Source: Lineus longissimus
Lineage: Eukaryota > Nemertea > Pilidiophora > Heteronemertea > Lineidae
Assembly: GCF_910592395.1 (NCBI RefSeq)
Contig: NC_088308.1
Span: forward strand, 13,595,001-13,659,000
Direction of reading: 5' to 3'
DNA: 64,000 nt
Both the position numbers and the translations under genes were made by a program. Each line of letters begins with the position of its first letter. The stretch's first letter is position 1. Below are positions 32,931 to 46,208 of the stretch, one piece after another. Under the pieces are notes generated by a model that ran no database searches, was not told where the DNA came from, and saw only the letters and a program-made list of their open reading frames with translations.

Positions 32931-34379
32931 CATGATAATGTTCATATATTTAGCTTGGTCGATCAACTGGCATAGACTGGTTTCCAGAGCAGTAGACCAC
33001 ACCTCTATATCACATTGGTTCTGTTTGAGTAACAGCCCTGACAATCTACCGGTCAGTTTCGGACAAGTTTTCAAGTGTACCACACAGGGTAATCCTTTGA
33101 ATTTGTGATCAGGAAGGTCACTACATTGAAGGGATTGAGAGAAGTTCATACATCTATTAGTAATCAGTCGCTCCAACATTTAGTGGGTTATGAGTAAAAA
33201 TATACCTCACATTGTTATCCTTTGAACTAGTGACCCAATAGTCACTCATTATGAAAGGATTAATTGTTGTAGTAAATAATAGTAAGTAACAGGGCAAATT
33301 CAAGTTCTAATCAGATATACCATGTCCTTAAATAAATGATATTTTAATGCAACATTTTATTGATGCACTACCGGTGGACCCCTATATTTATCCTTTTTTC
33401 TTGACAAAAAATGCTAAAAAATTAGAAAAAAAAAAGTGGAGCGGGAATAAACAAATCAAGAAATGTTCTTCAATCTCGAAACCATGTGTGGCAGGAATAA
33501 ATAGAAATTCCATCAGACTCAAAATCTATGTGGGGCGGGGGAATTAGAATAAAAACATGCTTATTTGTTATCAATATTTACCTCAGATCATACAAGGGGA
33601 CCCAAAATAATAAAACTTGGTTGAAATTGGTCGTCGGGAAAAATATTTTTTCATTTCACTCTTTTTTATGGTCAAAAACAGTTGTTTATTTTTTTCCGCT
33701 TTCCAGAAAATGACCCCAGGGGAATTCGTAATCCAACAAAAAAAAAAAAGGGGCCAAAGGTATCATGCTTTTTCGGATAAAAAAATCGATAAAAAGGGAA
33801 GGGAGCAAAATACCTTTTTTACCTCAAATTAGGATAACAGGGCAGCGGGAACCGTTGAGCTAAAAATATAATTGGTACGGCCTTACAACAATTAAAATGC
33901 ACATTTGGTTACTCACGAGCAGTTGAGACAGCTGAAGGATAAATTTAATCCAAATACCTTTAATGAGTTTCAGGATATTTCTTAACTGAGAATACCGTCC
34001 TGCAAATACAAAAATATGTCTAGAAAATGAGAGTATCCAAAGGCCCGCAAATCGTCACGGTTGTATTTGTATATAGCCCTTAAACAGCCACCGCTGGTGA
34101 ACATTTGCTCACCTTCCACAACAAAGAACTTCCAAAGCCATTCAACATATCAATTACTTTTACAGGGGCCGCAACGACATTTGGTTCCCATGCTGATTAT
34201 TTTGATTATTTACCCTTTATAATTCTTTCGCTGCAGCTGCCATTTTTTTGGCCGTTGCCACCATGTGCTGACACACGTTACCAGTAATTAACAGTTAATT
34301 TTTATTTGAACAGTCGCAACTATTCAGAAGTGTTGCCATCTAAATCAACTATTGGGATACAACTAATTAATTCCCAGGG
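32931..34379. other. No gene established
   Basis: 33180-32945 (minus) is open for about 80 codons but resembles nothing. At ~33990 a minus-strand TTTGCAG is followed by a short open frame (RYSQLRNILKLIK) that could be an exon; unsupported. 33300-33860 is A-rich and ends in a HINE-like GTTGAGCTAAAAA (33843-33856). Confidence 0.35.
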
Positions 34380-35370
34380 TGTTCAAGTTCATAGCTTTAG
34401 CGGTTAACAAACGTGGCATAGTTTCACTCAAACAGCCACTTTACACCATTTGACCTCTATGACCTTGAAAATTAGGTAAAATCAAAAACCCGTAAGATAT
34501 GTGATGTATCCTTGCTAGGAAAACCTACCATAAAAATTTTATCGAAAAGGAGTCATTCATAAGAGAGATATCACACTTTTTAGGATTCCACTTCTGGCCC
34601 CCTGGTGGCCAAGTCAAGTATCAGATCGGACCAAATTTCGATGTCAGAGGTTCTCCGACATAGGGAGTCATGTATACCAAATTTCAAGTTCATAGCTCTA
34701 GCGGTTAAGAAACGTGCCATAGTTACACTCATACAACCAATTTACACCATTTGACCTCTGTGACATTGAAAATTAGGCAAAATCAAAAACCCGTAGGACA
34801 TGTGATGTATCCTGGCTCAGAGTACCAACCATTAAAATATCATTGAAGACATGCGAGATCTTACACTTTTTACTTTCTTTAGTTTTTGGCCCCTGGTGGT
34901 CAAGTGGAGAATCAGATCAGACCGAATTCAGTGTCAGAGGTTATATGTTTTACAGAATCACGTGTACCAAATTTCAAGTTCATAGCTTTAGCTTTTGAGA
35001 AATGTGCCAACGTTACATTCACACAACCAATTGACGTCATTTGACCTCTGTGACCTTGGAAATGAAGTCAAATCAAAAACTCGTAAGATATGTGATGTAT
35101 CCTTGCTAGGAGAAGCTACCATTAAAATTTGATTGAAAACGAGTCATCTATAAGGGAGATATCACGCTTTTTTGGTTTCCACTTCTGGCCCCCTGGTGGC
35201 CAAATCTAGAATTAGATTGGACCGGAATTCAGTGTCAGAGCTAACCTAACCTGGGGGTCCTGTGTTCAGAGTTTCAAGTTCATAATTCTATTGGTTAAGA
35301 AACGTGCACCTGTTTTTGAATCAGGATGCGGACGCCGCAAGCTTCGGTATTGCATCGACTCCCCTTACGC
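34380..35370 (+). repeat. HINE-like repeat, 5'-truncated
   Basis: About four modules ('cctctgtgac', 'gatatgtgatgtatccttgc', 'ccccctggtggccaa'), ending in 'gcggacgccgcaagc' and 'gcatcgactccccttacg'; the terminal hairpin is lost. Confidence 0.85.
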
Positions 35371-37379
35371 CAATTAGGGCCCGACTTATTATCAAAGCCC
35401 CACCCAATCGAATAAAATGCCATGTTCATGACTGAAAAATTTCAAATCACATATCAAAGTCCCCCCCCCTGATCAAACATTGTCACCAAATCAGGGCTCG
35501 GCACTAGCGGTGGCAACAACAACATTGCTGTCGCTGCCTTCTCTGTTTGCAGTATTGCTTTTCATTTGGTTCAATACGAGCTTTAAAACGAGAAGGCCTT
35601 TTGCCTTGGTACCCTCTTAATTGGTTGATGCCATAAGAAATTGCTTGCCCTAAAACCTGTTTTGGCCTTGCCCTGAAATCCTCAGTGTCGCCAGCCCTGC
35701 CAAACATAATATCAAATGCCCCCCAAAAGTATCACCCCGTATGATCAATATCAAAGCATACGTAAGATATCATAATACACGTATTGACCACATACCTTTG
35801 ACGTATCATCCGGTGAGGCACCATCGATTATGCAGTATTTTGCTGCTAATTCGGTTGCTTCAACGTTGGTAAAGTGTTCTCGTTAAGTCATTATTGAATT
35901 ATGTACCGCACATATTAATCATTCAATCGTGATACTGACCTCGTTCATTGTTTTGCCTTCAGGGGACAGCAATCACTAGACTACTGCGGCGATGCAGCAT
36001 GCTGCTACGTGCATTGGACTGAGCAACAGCCCTTTAGTGAAAGCCTGCACATCCAGCGCAGTAGTAGGAAAAAGAAAAAGAGTCCGGCCTTATTGTATTT
36101 TGACAGATTTTGGCATATTGTTCAATAGAGGCCATTGTTGCGGTGCCAATCTCAAAATTGACGCCTGGGTCAGCTTCCTGATGCTGCCACTGAGAATAAT
36201 CTTTGCAAGAAAGTAAGATAACCTTTGACGTCTTTTAAACTTGTATTATTCAAACTGCAAACAGCACGGACATACACCTATCTTTGTCTATAGAGGATCT
36301 ATCTCGCCAGAAATCTCCTGAACCAGGGTTTCAATGGGGACAATAGGCTTGAGGACTCGGACTTGGCTTGGTCAGTTAGAATATACTCGGGCTCTAAACT
36401 TCGGGCAGAAGTTTCACTGGTTACTGTTAGTACGACGCTTGCTAGCTAGCTGGCTTGCTATTTAACTTTGTTGCTTCCTTCAGCAATCAGGAAAGCTCCC
36501 TTGGTTGGTTCTGCCAAATGCTCAGAGGACCCACGTTATATACCCCCAGACCAACGCCAAGAATGCATAAACAATAATTGAATTGCCGTCATACAACATT
36601 CCTCGCATACCAAACTCTCGGATGACGTAGGCGATGACCTAGTTGTCGGGGAAAAAACCCACGCAATATGCTAATTAGGTTGAGTTGCTATCGAAACTTA
36701 CCAGCGCGGTTACCAACTGGGGCGGTAACAAACTAAAGTGAATATTTTTACTATTTCTTAACTTTGCCACTAATCGGCACCAACAGCCATGACCACCAAT
36801 AGCTCAGAGACTTGAGCACAGAATAGAGTCCTTTGTTCCCTGGTCAAATATGCTCAGACCGTTCTCATGTTGAATCTCCAATGAAATAAAGTGAAAAATA
36901 GCATCGCAAAATGAGCATAACCCCTCATCCCACACACGCTGAAGGCGACATGGTAGTAAAGTTTGCTTAGTAGACTATGCGCATCATTCATGCGATATAG
37001 CCGAAGTAGTTTGTGAGAAAAACGGACCGTTTTGGTTGATGAGCAAAAATACCAATACACACAATGGCACGATAAGACCCATTCTCCAAAGCAGCGATAA
37101 TATTGAAGCATATTGTCTCTGCCAGTATTGGCTTTCATCTTGAAGTAACCAATTTCCTAGACCTTAGTTCTTTCCTGAATGCCTTCCGAAGATTTTTGGG
37201 CCGACGTGGAGATGCAAAGCAAATGTGATCGGACAACGGAACGAATTTCGTTGGAGGTGAAAGGGAGCTACGGGAGGCGACGGCTGGTTGGAATCAAGAG
37301 CCACTCCAGAAGGACCTCTGTCATTGCGGCATATAGTGGCACTTGCAGCCTCCACTCGCTCCACAAACGTCGGGGGTCT
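35371..37379. other. No gene recognised
   Basis: Unique-looking sequence with short frames only. No repeat family named; on the large-intron reading, intron. Confidence 0.4.
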
Positions 37380-37685
37380 GGGGTCTGGGAGAACCAAGTG
37401 AAGTCAGTGAAACAAGCATTAAAAGCCATCCTAGATGACCATTTGGTGAATGATGAAGTCTTAGTGACCACCCATGTCGAAATGGAGCAGATAGCTGCCC
37501 CTTTTTGCAAAGCAAGTGAAAATTCACATGATGATGAGGTTTTGACGCCCAATCACTTCCAAATTCACCGTGATGTCGTGACACTGCCTCGTGGTGTCTT
37601 CTTTGGTAATGATATGTACCATCGGAAGCGATGGCGTACTATACAGATGCTCACGGGTCTGCATGTGCACTCTCCCTTTGTGTAA
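37380..37685 (+). pseudogene. BEL/Pao retrotransposon integrase C-terminal fragment
   Basis: Within a 168-codon open frame (37179-37685) the last ~100 codons read GVWENQVKSVKQALKAIL, DEVLVTTHVEMEQI, LTPNHFQ and LPRGVFFGNDMYHRKRWRTI. This is the end of the BEL/Pao integrase: the WE-x-x-x-x-S segment holds the last catalytic Glu of the DDE triad, and TPNH plus the RRW-like box follow. The usual NSRPL motif is replaced (APFCKAS). The codons before ~37380 show no integrase likeness. There is no reverse transcriptase, protease or LTR nearby, so this is an isolated fragment. Confidence 0.75.
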
Positions 37686-37689
37686 GGTT

Positions 37690-39174
37690 GTGACTAAGGG
37701 ATCCTTTGTTGTGCTGAAATGAGCATTCCCTTCCTTTATTTTTGGTGTTTGGTTTGAACACAGTTATAAACTCAGTGCGTTTATTTGTCCACTATATTCT
37801 AGGACGATTATCAAAATTTGATAGGGGTCTCCGTGTTTCACGAGGGACATTGCGTTCGTGTTGTGACATATATGTAGGTGGTGTAGAAGGGCATAATATT
37901 GCCTACATTTGCTCATACGAGTGGTTATTGTGCAAGTTAAACATAAACTAGCATTACCCGCACGGACGAAGTATACACATGATACACATGCAACCATTAG
38001 CCGTTGACCAACTTTCTTCACAGAACACATCAAGAAAAGAACAGATACTTTGTTATGGTATCATATTTGATGAAGTGTTGAAAATTTATGTCTTTTCTGG
38101 TCTTCTACGAGGGTCTAATTGATTGATTCTCAGGGGGCAAGAATTCAAATCATATGCATATTTAGCTTCAGGGCATTTCACACGTTACTTACTGACCATG
38201 CAGGTATGAGAAAGAAGACACACTTGTATGCAAGTATGAATAATATGGGAAGCCATCGAAATATCACTTAAGGGTAGCCTTCGCCCCAATATATTTGCGC
38301 GATATTTGCGAAAAACTTTTGGCCGTTCAACGATTATGTAGGCCTAAATTGGCTCTCAATAATACATCAAAATATCAAGTCAGAAATATCTAAATTAACC
38401 CTTGATGCCTTATTTTGATGTAAAATCAATGAAGTCAAATCATGACATCACCATAAAATTACAATACCCAAAAAACACCCTCTGTGCAACAGTCTTTCAC
38501 AACCTACACGATGACCGGCACGTGATCAACTTAGATTCAAATTATGACATGGAACTTGGCGTGCCGGCCAAATTATTTGTACTTACTTACATCGAGCAAG
38601 ATCAAATTAGAAAAATTTTCATACTTGAGATGTCAGCAGATACGTACTGAATTAATATGCCACCACCTCCCCATGACTGGGTTATCCTCCTCCTCTTGGA
38701 GACTGATTCAGCGGATGGAAACCATTACCGAAAGCTTGGGGTAGCTGGTTTAAAACCACGTTGACAATATATTAAGTAGAGCTACACTATTTTTCTGACC
38801 AGCAAAAAACATGCACCGCACAGTCTGAATATTGTTGTAATCTCAGGCAAATATGAGCAGGTTAGCCAGATAAATATATGATATCGTATATCACCCGTCT
38901 GCTGTATATATATATACATTGGGCAGGGTGTCATGATGTTAGGTGCTACCACCTAGCTTAATAGTATGGTAATGCACTGACATTATCAAGTGCTGCCCTC
39001 TGGTCTCCTACAACAGCTTATGAAAAAGGGTTAAACGGCCATTTAAAAACTAAATTTCTGAGTAATCCGGAGGTACCCCATCTGAAGGGGGTGCCTGGCG
39101 AGATTGGTATCAATCAGATAAAACACAAAATCGTGATGTTTGAGACAATATATATATGTTTATTTCGTACATCA
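37690..39174. other. No gene recognised
   Basis: No supported coding frame. A (TA)n stretch lies near 38910. Confidence 0.4.
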
Positions 39175-39420
39175 ATGAAATGGCCAGGGCCATTGTGCTC
39201 ACCTCCCTCACAGACACGTTATTGTTTTTTTATTGAAGCCACCTGTTGGCCAAACTAGTAAGCAAGCTGGACCAAAATTTAGTCTACAAGGTATTATAAT
39301 ATATGTACCAAATTCAAGTCAATAGTTCCAGTAGCTACCAAACGTCCCATCATCGACCAAATTACGCTATTTGACCTCTGTGACCTCGAAAAAAATTAGG
39401 TCAAATCAAAATGACAAAGA
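39175..39420 (+). repeat. HINE-like repeat, 5' part
   Basis: Starts AATGAAATGGCCAGGGCC..GTGCTCACC and contains one 'tttgacctctgtgacctcga' module piece; then similarity ends. Confidence 0.8.
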
Positions 39421-39670
39421 GTGATTACGAGAATCGACTGGAGCTCTGATGTTGGATGGGAGATGCAAGGTTTTTGTTTGATTCTGAATTGAGTGTAGCT
39501 CAGCCCTTCTCCCCAGGTGATCTCTGATTGTCATGTGGTCACTGATAATGTTGAAATCCAGCAGTCAGCCATCATGTCCCGACCATGCATGCATGCCATC
39601 ACTGTTATACTGATATAGAGTAGGCTATAGTATAACATATGAAAAAACATAGTTACAAGACAGCCCTATA

Positions 39671-40170
39671 GTCGGATTCATAAGTAAATGTCACTGCCCT
39701 TTTGGGCCGCTGCGCAAAAACTACTGGGACGATTTCTTCAAAGTTTGGTTTTTCTTGAATCTAATTTCAGGACCCAAGAGGATTTTCATATTTCAGTAAC
39801 CATGGTTACGAAATAATTTTTTTTGTATGTATTGGTGTACATTGATGTAGTGTATTGATTTTGACATTTTCTCCTCTGTACTGCTTATTTCTGGATGCAT
39901 TTTGCTGAAATGTGTGTATCTTTAAAGCTGCCAAGTTTCATTTAGAACTATCCATCAAAAAAATCGGGCCCTCAAGATTCCCCCAAAATGGCCAAAGGGC
40001 TCCAAAGTTGACAATTTTTTTCTTTATAATTTGCAAATCTCTAACCTGGAAATTGTGTTTGGTCCCGAAATTAGATTCAAGAAAAACCAAACTTTGAAGA
40101 AATCGGCCCAATAGTTTTTGCACAGCGACCCAAAAGGGCAGCGTCAGTGACATTTACTTATGAATCCGAC
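39671..40170. mobile_element. 500-bp foldback element with TA target site
   Basis: Inverted arms of about 105 bp: GTCGGATTCATAAGTAAATG at 39671 and its complement ending 40170, continuing through 'cttcaaagtttggtttttct' on both arms. Flanked by TA on both sides (39669-39670, 40171-40172), as for Tc1/mariner-like MITEs. No coding. Confidence 0.88.
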
Positions 40171-40172
40171 TA

Positions 40173-41269
40173 AAGGCCTAACTATAAAAGCACTGATGAC
40201 AGCTGTGCTACACTTTCATCATTATCATCATCTACTTTAGTCAACCAGCTCAGATGACCTTTCTTGGGGCAGTGATCGGTAACGGTGAACTCCTTCCGAC
40301 CCAACAGGCAAATGTTTACATTTGTGTCTCCGTGTATCATGGATTCATGTGTATACTAACACCGTTGTTGTGTTGACACACTGACTGACTCTGACTGTGT
40401 ACATTTCTACAGCGACGAAAAACGATCACAAAAATGGTTCTTTTTAAGCACTCGTGACATGTTTACAAAAATTAAAGCAAGTGTTTTTAGTACAGGTTTA
40501 CCCAATGAGTAGCATCTCGGTGATTATAAACCATTAACTTGTGTTTAAAAGCCCACATTGTAACGAAAGGTTCCGGCTTGACGCTAATCTCCAATGACGG
40601 CAGCCGCCATTTTGCCATACTCTCGAAACATTGGGATCGTCAAATGCAATGGAAATCACATAATTTCTGACACACACTGCTACAATTCATCATTTTATTG
40701 TTCTTTCACAGTATTATTACGCCACCCCGATTCGCAAGGCAGCTTGTACCAACTGGCTCTGCATTGACTATCCCCATTCCAAGCTGAAGAACAGTGTGAC
40801 AAGTTTCTCATTTTACCTTCCAATCACAGTCAAAATTTTCTAAAACAACTGGCAATGAGGACAAACTAATAATCTCAAACCAATCACAAGAATGTAATCA
40901 ACACATACGACCTCATCCGAAGAGCGGATGATTAAGTTTTAGCATTGATTCAAGGGGATTTAATTCCTTCTTCGTCTCGCTTCAAATTCATAAAATGGCT
41001 GTCTTCCATACTTGTAGTATGCAGATCTAGTGCCGCAGTACAACACTTCGCATCTGGGATACCCCAACGGATTGCCTCGAACCGCGAAATTCAAAACTGC
41101 TGGTAATGTGCCAACTGACATTTTTGCACAATACCGCCACCTAGTGATATGAAACGAAATTAATCTATTTAATATCGAAACCTCTGTATCAGGCCGACCT
41201 CTAAAACTTCATTTCAAACTTCAATCTGCTGGAATAAAGAAAATGGGCTTTTTTAACCTTGACCTACTT
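40173..41269. other. No gene recognised
   Basis: No family-like frame, RNA gene or named repeat was seen. Confidence 0.4.
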
Positions 41270-41781
41270 ATACCTGAATAGTAAGTCACACTGACCTAAA
41301 TCTGTGTCAACATGTAGAGATGCCCAATAGGTGTCTACATATCAAATTTAGAGAGTCTATGACCAATAGCAAAAAAAAGTGCCATGATCAAAGAAATTTT
41401 AGAGTTCGACCTCTGTGACCTTGAAATGAAGGTCAAATCAAAAACTCGTGTGATATGTGATGTACCTTTATTAGATACACCCACCATAAAATTTTCATCG
41501 CTCTAGCTTTAACCATAAGCTTCAAAATGACAAAAATAGGTTTTCAAAGAGCGCCCCCAATATGGCAGACCAGCAGTCAAATTGCGCTGATTTTCATTCT
41601 GAAGGAAGGTCTTGCCTAGGGGTACCAACACACCAAGTATGAACTTTCTGGGTCAAGCGGTTAAGAAACGTGCCACATTTTGGTCAAAAGTTAACGACGG
41701 ACGACGACGGCGATGACGAGGACGACGACGGACGCCAGACGCCGCGGTATCGTATAAGCTCACCTGACAGGTGAGCTAATA
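41270..41781 (+). repeat. HINE-like repeat, 3' half
   Basis: Module words ('cgacctctgtgaccttgaaa', 'ggtcaaatcaaaaactcg'), then GACGACGACGG-type tract and a perfect hairpin AGCTCACCTG..CAGGTGAGCT followed by AAT. Confidence 0.88.
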
Positions 41782-42352
41782 AGGTACATATTTTACAGTG
41801 CCAATTTTCCAAACTCAGTAATAATACATAACATCAGAGGTACTGCTCACAGCTGTTTCAGCTAAGCCTAAACATGACATCGAAATAAACCATTCTGCCT
41901 ACTAGCCTGCTGCCCAACGATTGGTCCATGCGAAAAGCCTGTTAACCGCTATGTATTAAAACATTGTCGCCAATACACATCTCACACATTATCGCAATAC
42001 CCATTCAGCCAAAGGGTTAATGCATTGGCATCGTTCAAACATCAGCGCGCTTCTGTACACGTGCTCGAATTAGATACGACGGTTTTCATTGGCTCATAAG
42101 TTGTGTCACATGACCATTCACCCGGCTTGAAAATTTCATGAAATTTGGACCAAAATTAACGAAACAGTGGCGATTTCCATGTTTTTTATCGATTTTTCGA
42201 CAAGTTACAGATTTCGGAATTCTTCAAGACTAGATAGCCGGGTAGGCATAATATCATAAATATCCCGGCTGTTTTGCATAACTCATTTCAGTTTCGTACA
42301 GAATCGTGCGTTTATTCTGAAATTTCTCAAACTTTGATCTGCTCAAATTCAA

Positions 42353-43720
42353 AATGGCCGACTTGCAGACGGAGATTGAGATGGGGTGCCAAGTTCATCG
42401 TACAACATCGAATTCCCTTGATCGTTATTTAACAAAACGTGTTACTTCCAGTATTCATTTAAATTTTTACTTTTAAAATATATATCTATTTTATGTTAGT
42501 TTGCTGTCTATTCATGCAGAAAATGCATTTGAAAAACAAATGTCTAAAAATAGTTGAGTTTTGAAGTTCGATGGTCGGGTCTATTTTGGTGAAAGGGGTA
42601 CAGCATGGGTAATAGTACAATAGTAAGTCATGATCGTGCTTATGAACAAGCCATGAGTTAGCATATACCATAGTTTATGTTGAAAATATCTTTACAGATG
42701 TAATTGATAAATATAGTCTTAAGAATTCGCCAAATATAGAAAAGTTCTTGGTATATTATCCACCTGTTAGCAAAATGAACACGCCCATTGACCCACATTC
42801 CAGTTTGTTGTGGTATTTTTGTACAGGGTGATGCCAAAACAGTGCCTTTTGTTGACTGGTAAACATTCCTTCAGTTACTAAAATGTCTTTTTCTTTAATT
42901 TCAGCTGGTTGCATGGTGTGTACTGCAGATAACTTCTCGACTTAATCCGGCTGATGTGATGCTTTAGTTGATTCGAGAGGCTACATGTATATAGGCCCAG
43001 TACGTCGACATCATTGATCCGGCAGTGAACAAGATAAGTGGTAAGTTAAGCGATGCTTCCCTTCATCTATGTATTCACAAACAGATGATTGAAATCATTA
43101 TACTGTATTCCCGTAGGCTTTGTATGCATGTATTCTATTCTAATAAATTACTCTTTATTTCAGGTTCAGCCTCCAAGATGTGTCACCAGAAATGCAACCG
43201 ACATTATAGACAGGCGTGATTACTACTCTGATTTTGGACTGATGGTAAGTTCCGAGGCTATTTTGATTGCAATTAAATATTATTTGAATCTACATTGAAA
43301 TAAAAGTGGACATCTGTAGGATACTTCCTTTCTTTCTCTAGATTCAACACTGGTCAGTGTCAGAATTGAATTAGAATAGAAGCTGTGTCTGTTGGAGCCA
43401 CCCCCAGTTACCCCCCCCCCCCTCCCCCATTTAGCCACTGCCATTATGTTTACACTCGCCTTTACAATTCCAGGTATACTCGTCTTCAAAATGGACCTGA
43501 CTAGGAATGATGATGGTGACTTCCCTCCTCAGAAAAAAGCTCGGTTGGATTCGAAAGTTGGTGCAGGCGGTCATTAGCGATATTTCGGTCGTAAACGCAA
43601 GAAGTCCAAGAAATCCACTGACAAATCAGGAAAACATATATTCAATGTCGGCGACACGTGTTTGTTCAGATTGGACTCAAACGTTTATCTTGGAACCGTT
43701 CTTAGTCAAGTAAATAAAAA
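42353..43720 (+). other. Exon-like pieces of an unidentified plus-strand gene
   Basis: ATG in good context at 42353 (aaaATGG; MADLQTEIEMG). Then a segment with acceptor and donor at 42905-43041 (all frames stopped), a 79-nt open segment 43165-43243 (acceptor TTTATTTCAG, donor GTAAGT; PPRCVTRNATDIIDRRDYYS), and 43491-43710, which has an ATG, a nuclear-signal-like PPQKKARLD, an in-frame TAG at ~43575, then RKRKKSKKSTDKSGK and NVGDTCLFRLDSNVYLGTVL before GTAAAT. The last piece has a Tudor/SH3-like flavour. Phases do not agree between pieces. It could be a decayed or transposon-captured gene, or a non-coding transcript. Confidence 0.3.
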
Positions 43721-43799
43721 AAATAAAAAGTAAATAATAACAATATTGTGTACATTGAAATCATGACTTTTAATTTGTGTGTACTGGTACTGCCTTGAT

Positions 43800-44340
43800 A
43801 TGTTGTCCTCTGTGACTGTTGTCTCATCTCTCGGAATAACAAGACCCAAAGCTGGATGAGACACCTACATCCCCTGCATATAAAAGATAGGTTGTGACAT
43901 AATGTCCTCTGTAACTGTTGTCTCATCTCTCTTAATAACAAGGCCTCAAGCGGGATGAGACAACTACATCCCTTGCCTATGATAATAAAGGTTGTAACAT
44001 ATAATGTCCTATGTGACTGTTGTCTCATCTCTCGGAATAACAAGGCCTCAAGCTGGATGAGACAACTACATCCCTTGCCTATGATAATAAAGGTTGTGAC
44101 ATGTCCTTGGTGACTGTTGTCTCAACTTCACTCCCGGAATTACAAGACCCCAAGCTGGATGAGACACCCGTTGTCCTGCCTATGATATCATAGGTTGTGA
44201 CCTGTCGATTTTTGCAACTAACTGTCTCATCTTGGTAGGCCTACAATAGGACACATTTGTCCTGCCTATATATACTATAGGTTAAGACCTGTTCTTTGCG
44301 ACTATTTGTCTCATTTGTGTACAACAGGGCACCAATCTTT
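43800..44340 (+). repeat. ~100-bp tandem array, about six units
   Basis: 'gtgactgttgtctcatctct' recurs near 43812, 43911, 44013 and 44110, and in worn form near 44213 and 44299; unit length 97-103 bp with 'aagctggatgagaca' in each. Confidence 0.88.
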
Positions 44341-45159
44341 CATACCACAACATAAGTAATGGGCATGGCATTTTCAAATGACGACCATTCTTCACAACGA
44401 ATAACGAAGTAGGCCTTTTAAAATGCCTTTTATTTGTCTTTGCCTGAGTGCAAACCTTATCTAATCACAGCCATACAAAGCTATGTTATATGCGGAATAT
44501 TAAAATGCTTTTTACAGAAGAATTGGTATCTGGGCTGAAACATAATAGAGGTGCAAACAATCATCAATATTTTTACAGAAAAACTCCATCAAAGTCATCT
44601 TTTATACACTACACAGTGCAGGCCCAAGCCTATCCAAGATGGCAGCCGGAATATAATACACAAAGCTTGGTTCAGGTCAAGTTGGTTCTAATAAACGCAT
44701 GCAATCTTAATTACTACTAACACAATTAAGGGGCATACATGGGTGGATTCAGGCCTTTTATGTAATCCTTAAGCGGTTGGGGTGAGGAACTGGGTTGTTT
44801 ATTGGGGTAGCAATTAACACCTTCATGCCAGCACCTCCCTAAAAAGCGGCGTCTGGTGCCGTCTGATTAAACTTGTGTTTCTATTATAGCTGAAACAGCT
44901 GTGTGCTGCGGTAAATCTGATGATGTTGTGACATTCATACCATAATTTTGACTTTTGTCCATGGTGGACACCTAAACGTGAATTTCGGCTTAACCACTTT
45001 ATACCGTAACACGCATACACATGCGAACAAAACCACTTTGCCGTAATACGTATATATACGTCAGACATCCACATGATTGTTCCATGTAACAGCCTGTACT
45101 AAAACCTCTAATCAAACAATTATGGGGCATCCCCAGCGTAAACTGAAACTGAGGAGACT

Positions 45160-45385
45160 TCGTTCTTCACATTAACACCAGCTGGCAGCACTTGATTGCT
45201 ACAGATGACAGCATTGCCTCTGCTCAGAAAATCATACGACTTTCTGAGGATGACGACAAACTTTCATTGTTATCAGGCAGTAAGTATTCAGTTGAAGTTG
45301 GGTACGATGAGGATCAAGGTTATTTGAGATGGTGTCGGATTTAGACTCTAATGGGGAGCAGGATCATGCATACTCTGGTAAATTA
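45160..45385 (+). other. Acidic exon-like segment, unidentified
   Basis: A frame reads TSWQHLIATDDSIASAQKII then RLSEDDDKLSLLSG; GCA|GTAAGT at ~45290 would be a good donor, but the frame continues (VEVGYDEDQG) and, after one shift, MVSDLDSNGEQDHAYSG to GTAAAT. It may be a transposase N-terminus or a host exon; I do not recognise it. Confidence 0.3.
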
Positions 45386-45572
45386 TGAAACTAAAATATT
45401 TCCGTGAGAGAAATTGACACTACTTTTTCCGCAATTCTATACTTGTAAAATAAGGGAACAAAAGACTATAATGGTGGATATTTGTGACTTTGATTGGATA
45501 GTATTGGCATTTCTGAACAATTTGCTATACAATACGTGGACTTTTATGAACAATTAAGGATACAGAAATAAA

Positions 45573-46208
45573 ATGAAAGGGCCAGGGCCATTGTGCTCAC
45601 CTTTTGCATGGAAGGGAGAACCTGAAGAAGAACTTGTTACGAAAAGTGCCAAGGAGACAATCATATAATAGTTCTGAGTATTGTGTAATGGTTATGGAAG
45701 GCAAAAATGGACGTGGTGGCTGCTCTTGACTTCATTAATGAGTTTTAACTTTGCCCGCTGGTGGCTACATTTGTAATTGAATTCGGACTGTAGTTGGTTG
45801 TTTCGGTAGGACTTGCCTAGAGGCATATTTGTACAAGTTTGAAATGATCTAGGTCACATAGTAAGCAAACGTGCAATGTTTGTTGAAATTTTTTCAAAGT
45901 TGACCTCTTTGACCTTGAAATGTAAGTCAAATCAATAACCCAGGTATCATGTCATGTATCCTTACTAGATGAACCTATGATAAATATTTGGAAATGATCA
46001 AGGGTTTAGTTCAGGAGAAAAAGTACTTTTTGTGTTTCAGGTTTTGGCCCCCTGGTGGCCAATACATGAATCAAATCATATGGAAATTTAGTCTCTGAGA
46101 TCATTTAACCTAGGGGTACATATGTACAAGATTTCAAGTCAGTAACACCAGCGTTGACGAAATGAGCCACTATCGACTAACGGCGATGCTGATAGCGAAC
46201 GTTGAGCT
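45573..46208 (+). repeat. HINE-like repeat interrupted at its 3' end by Harbinger
   Basis: Starts AATGAAAGGGCCAGGGCC..GTGCTCACC; modules with 'gacctctttgaccttgaaat' and 'ggccccctggtggccaat'. It ends at GTTGAGCT, where the Harbinger element begins. Confidence 0.85.

Noticed and set aside
32945-33179. ~80-codon minus-strand frame beside a HINE end
   Set aside because: No family likeness, no paired splice sites, and expected by chance at this length.
33935-34010. Minus-strand exon (RYSQLRNILKLIK) as part of the calcium channel
   Set aside because: A plausible acceptor exists but the peptide does not fit any channel segment expected before domain II.
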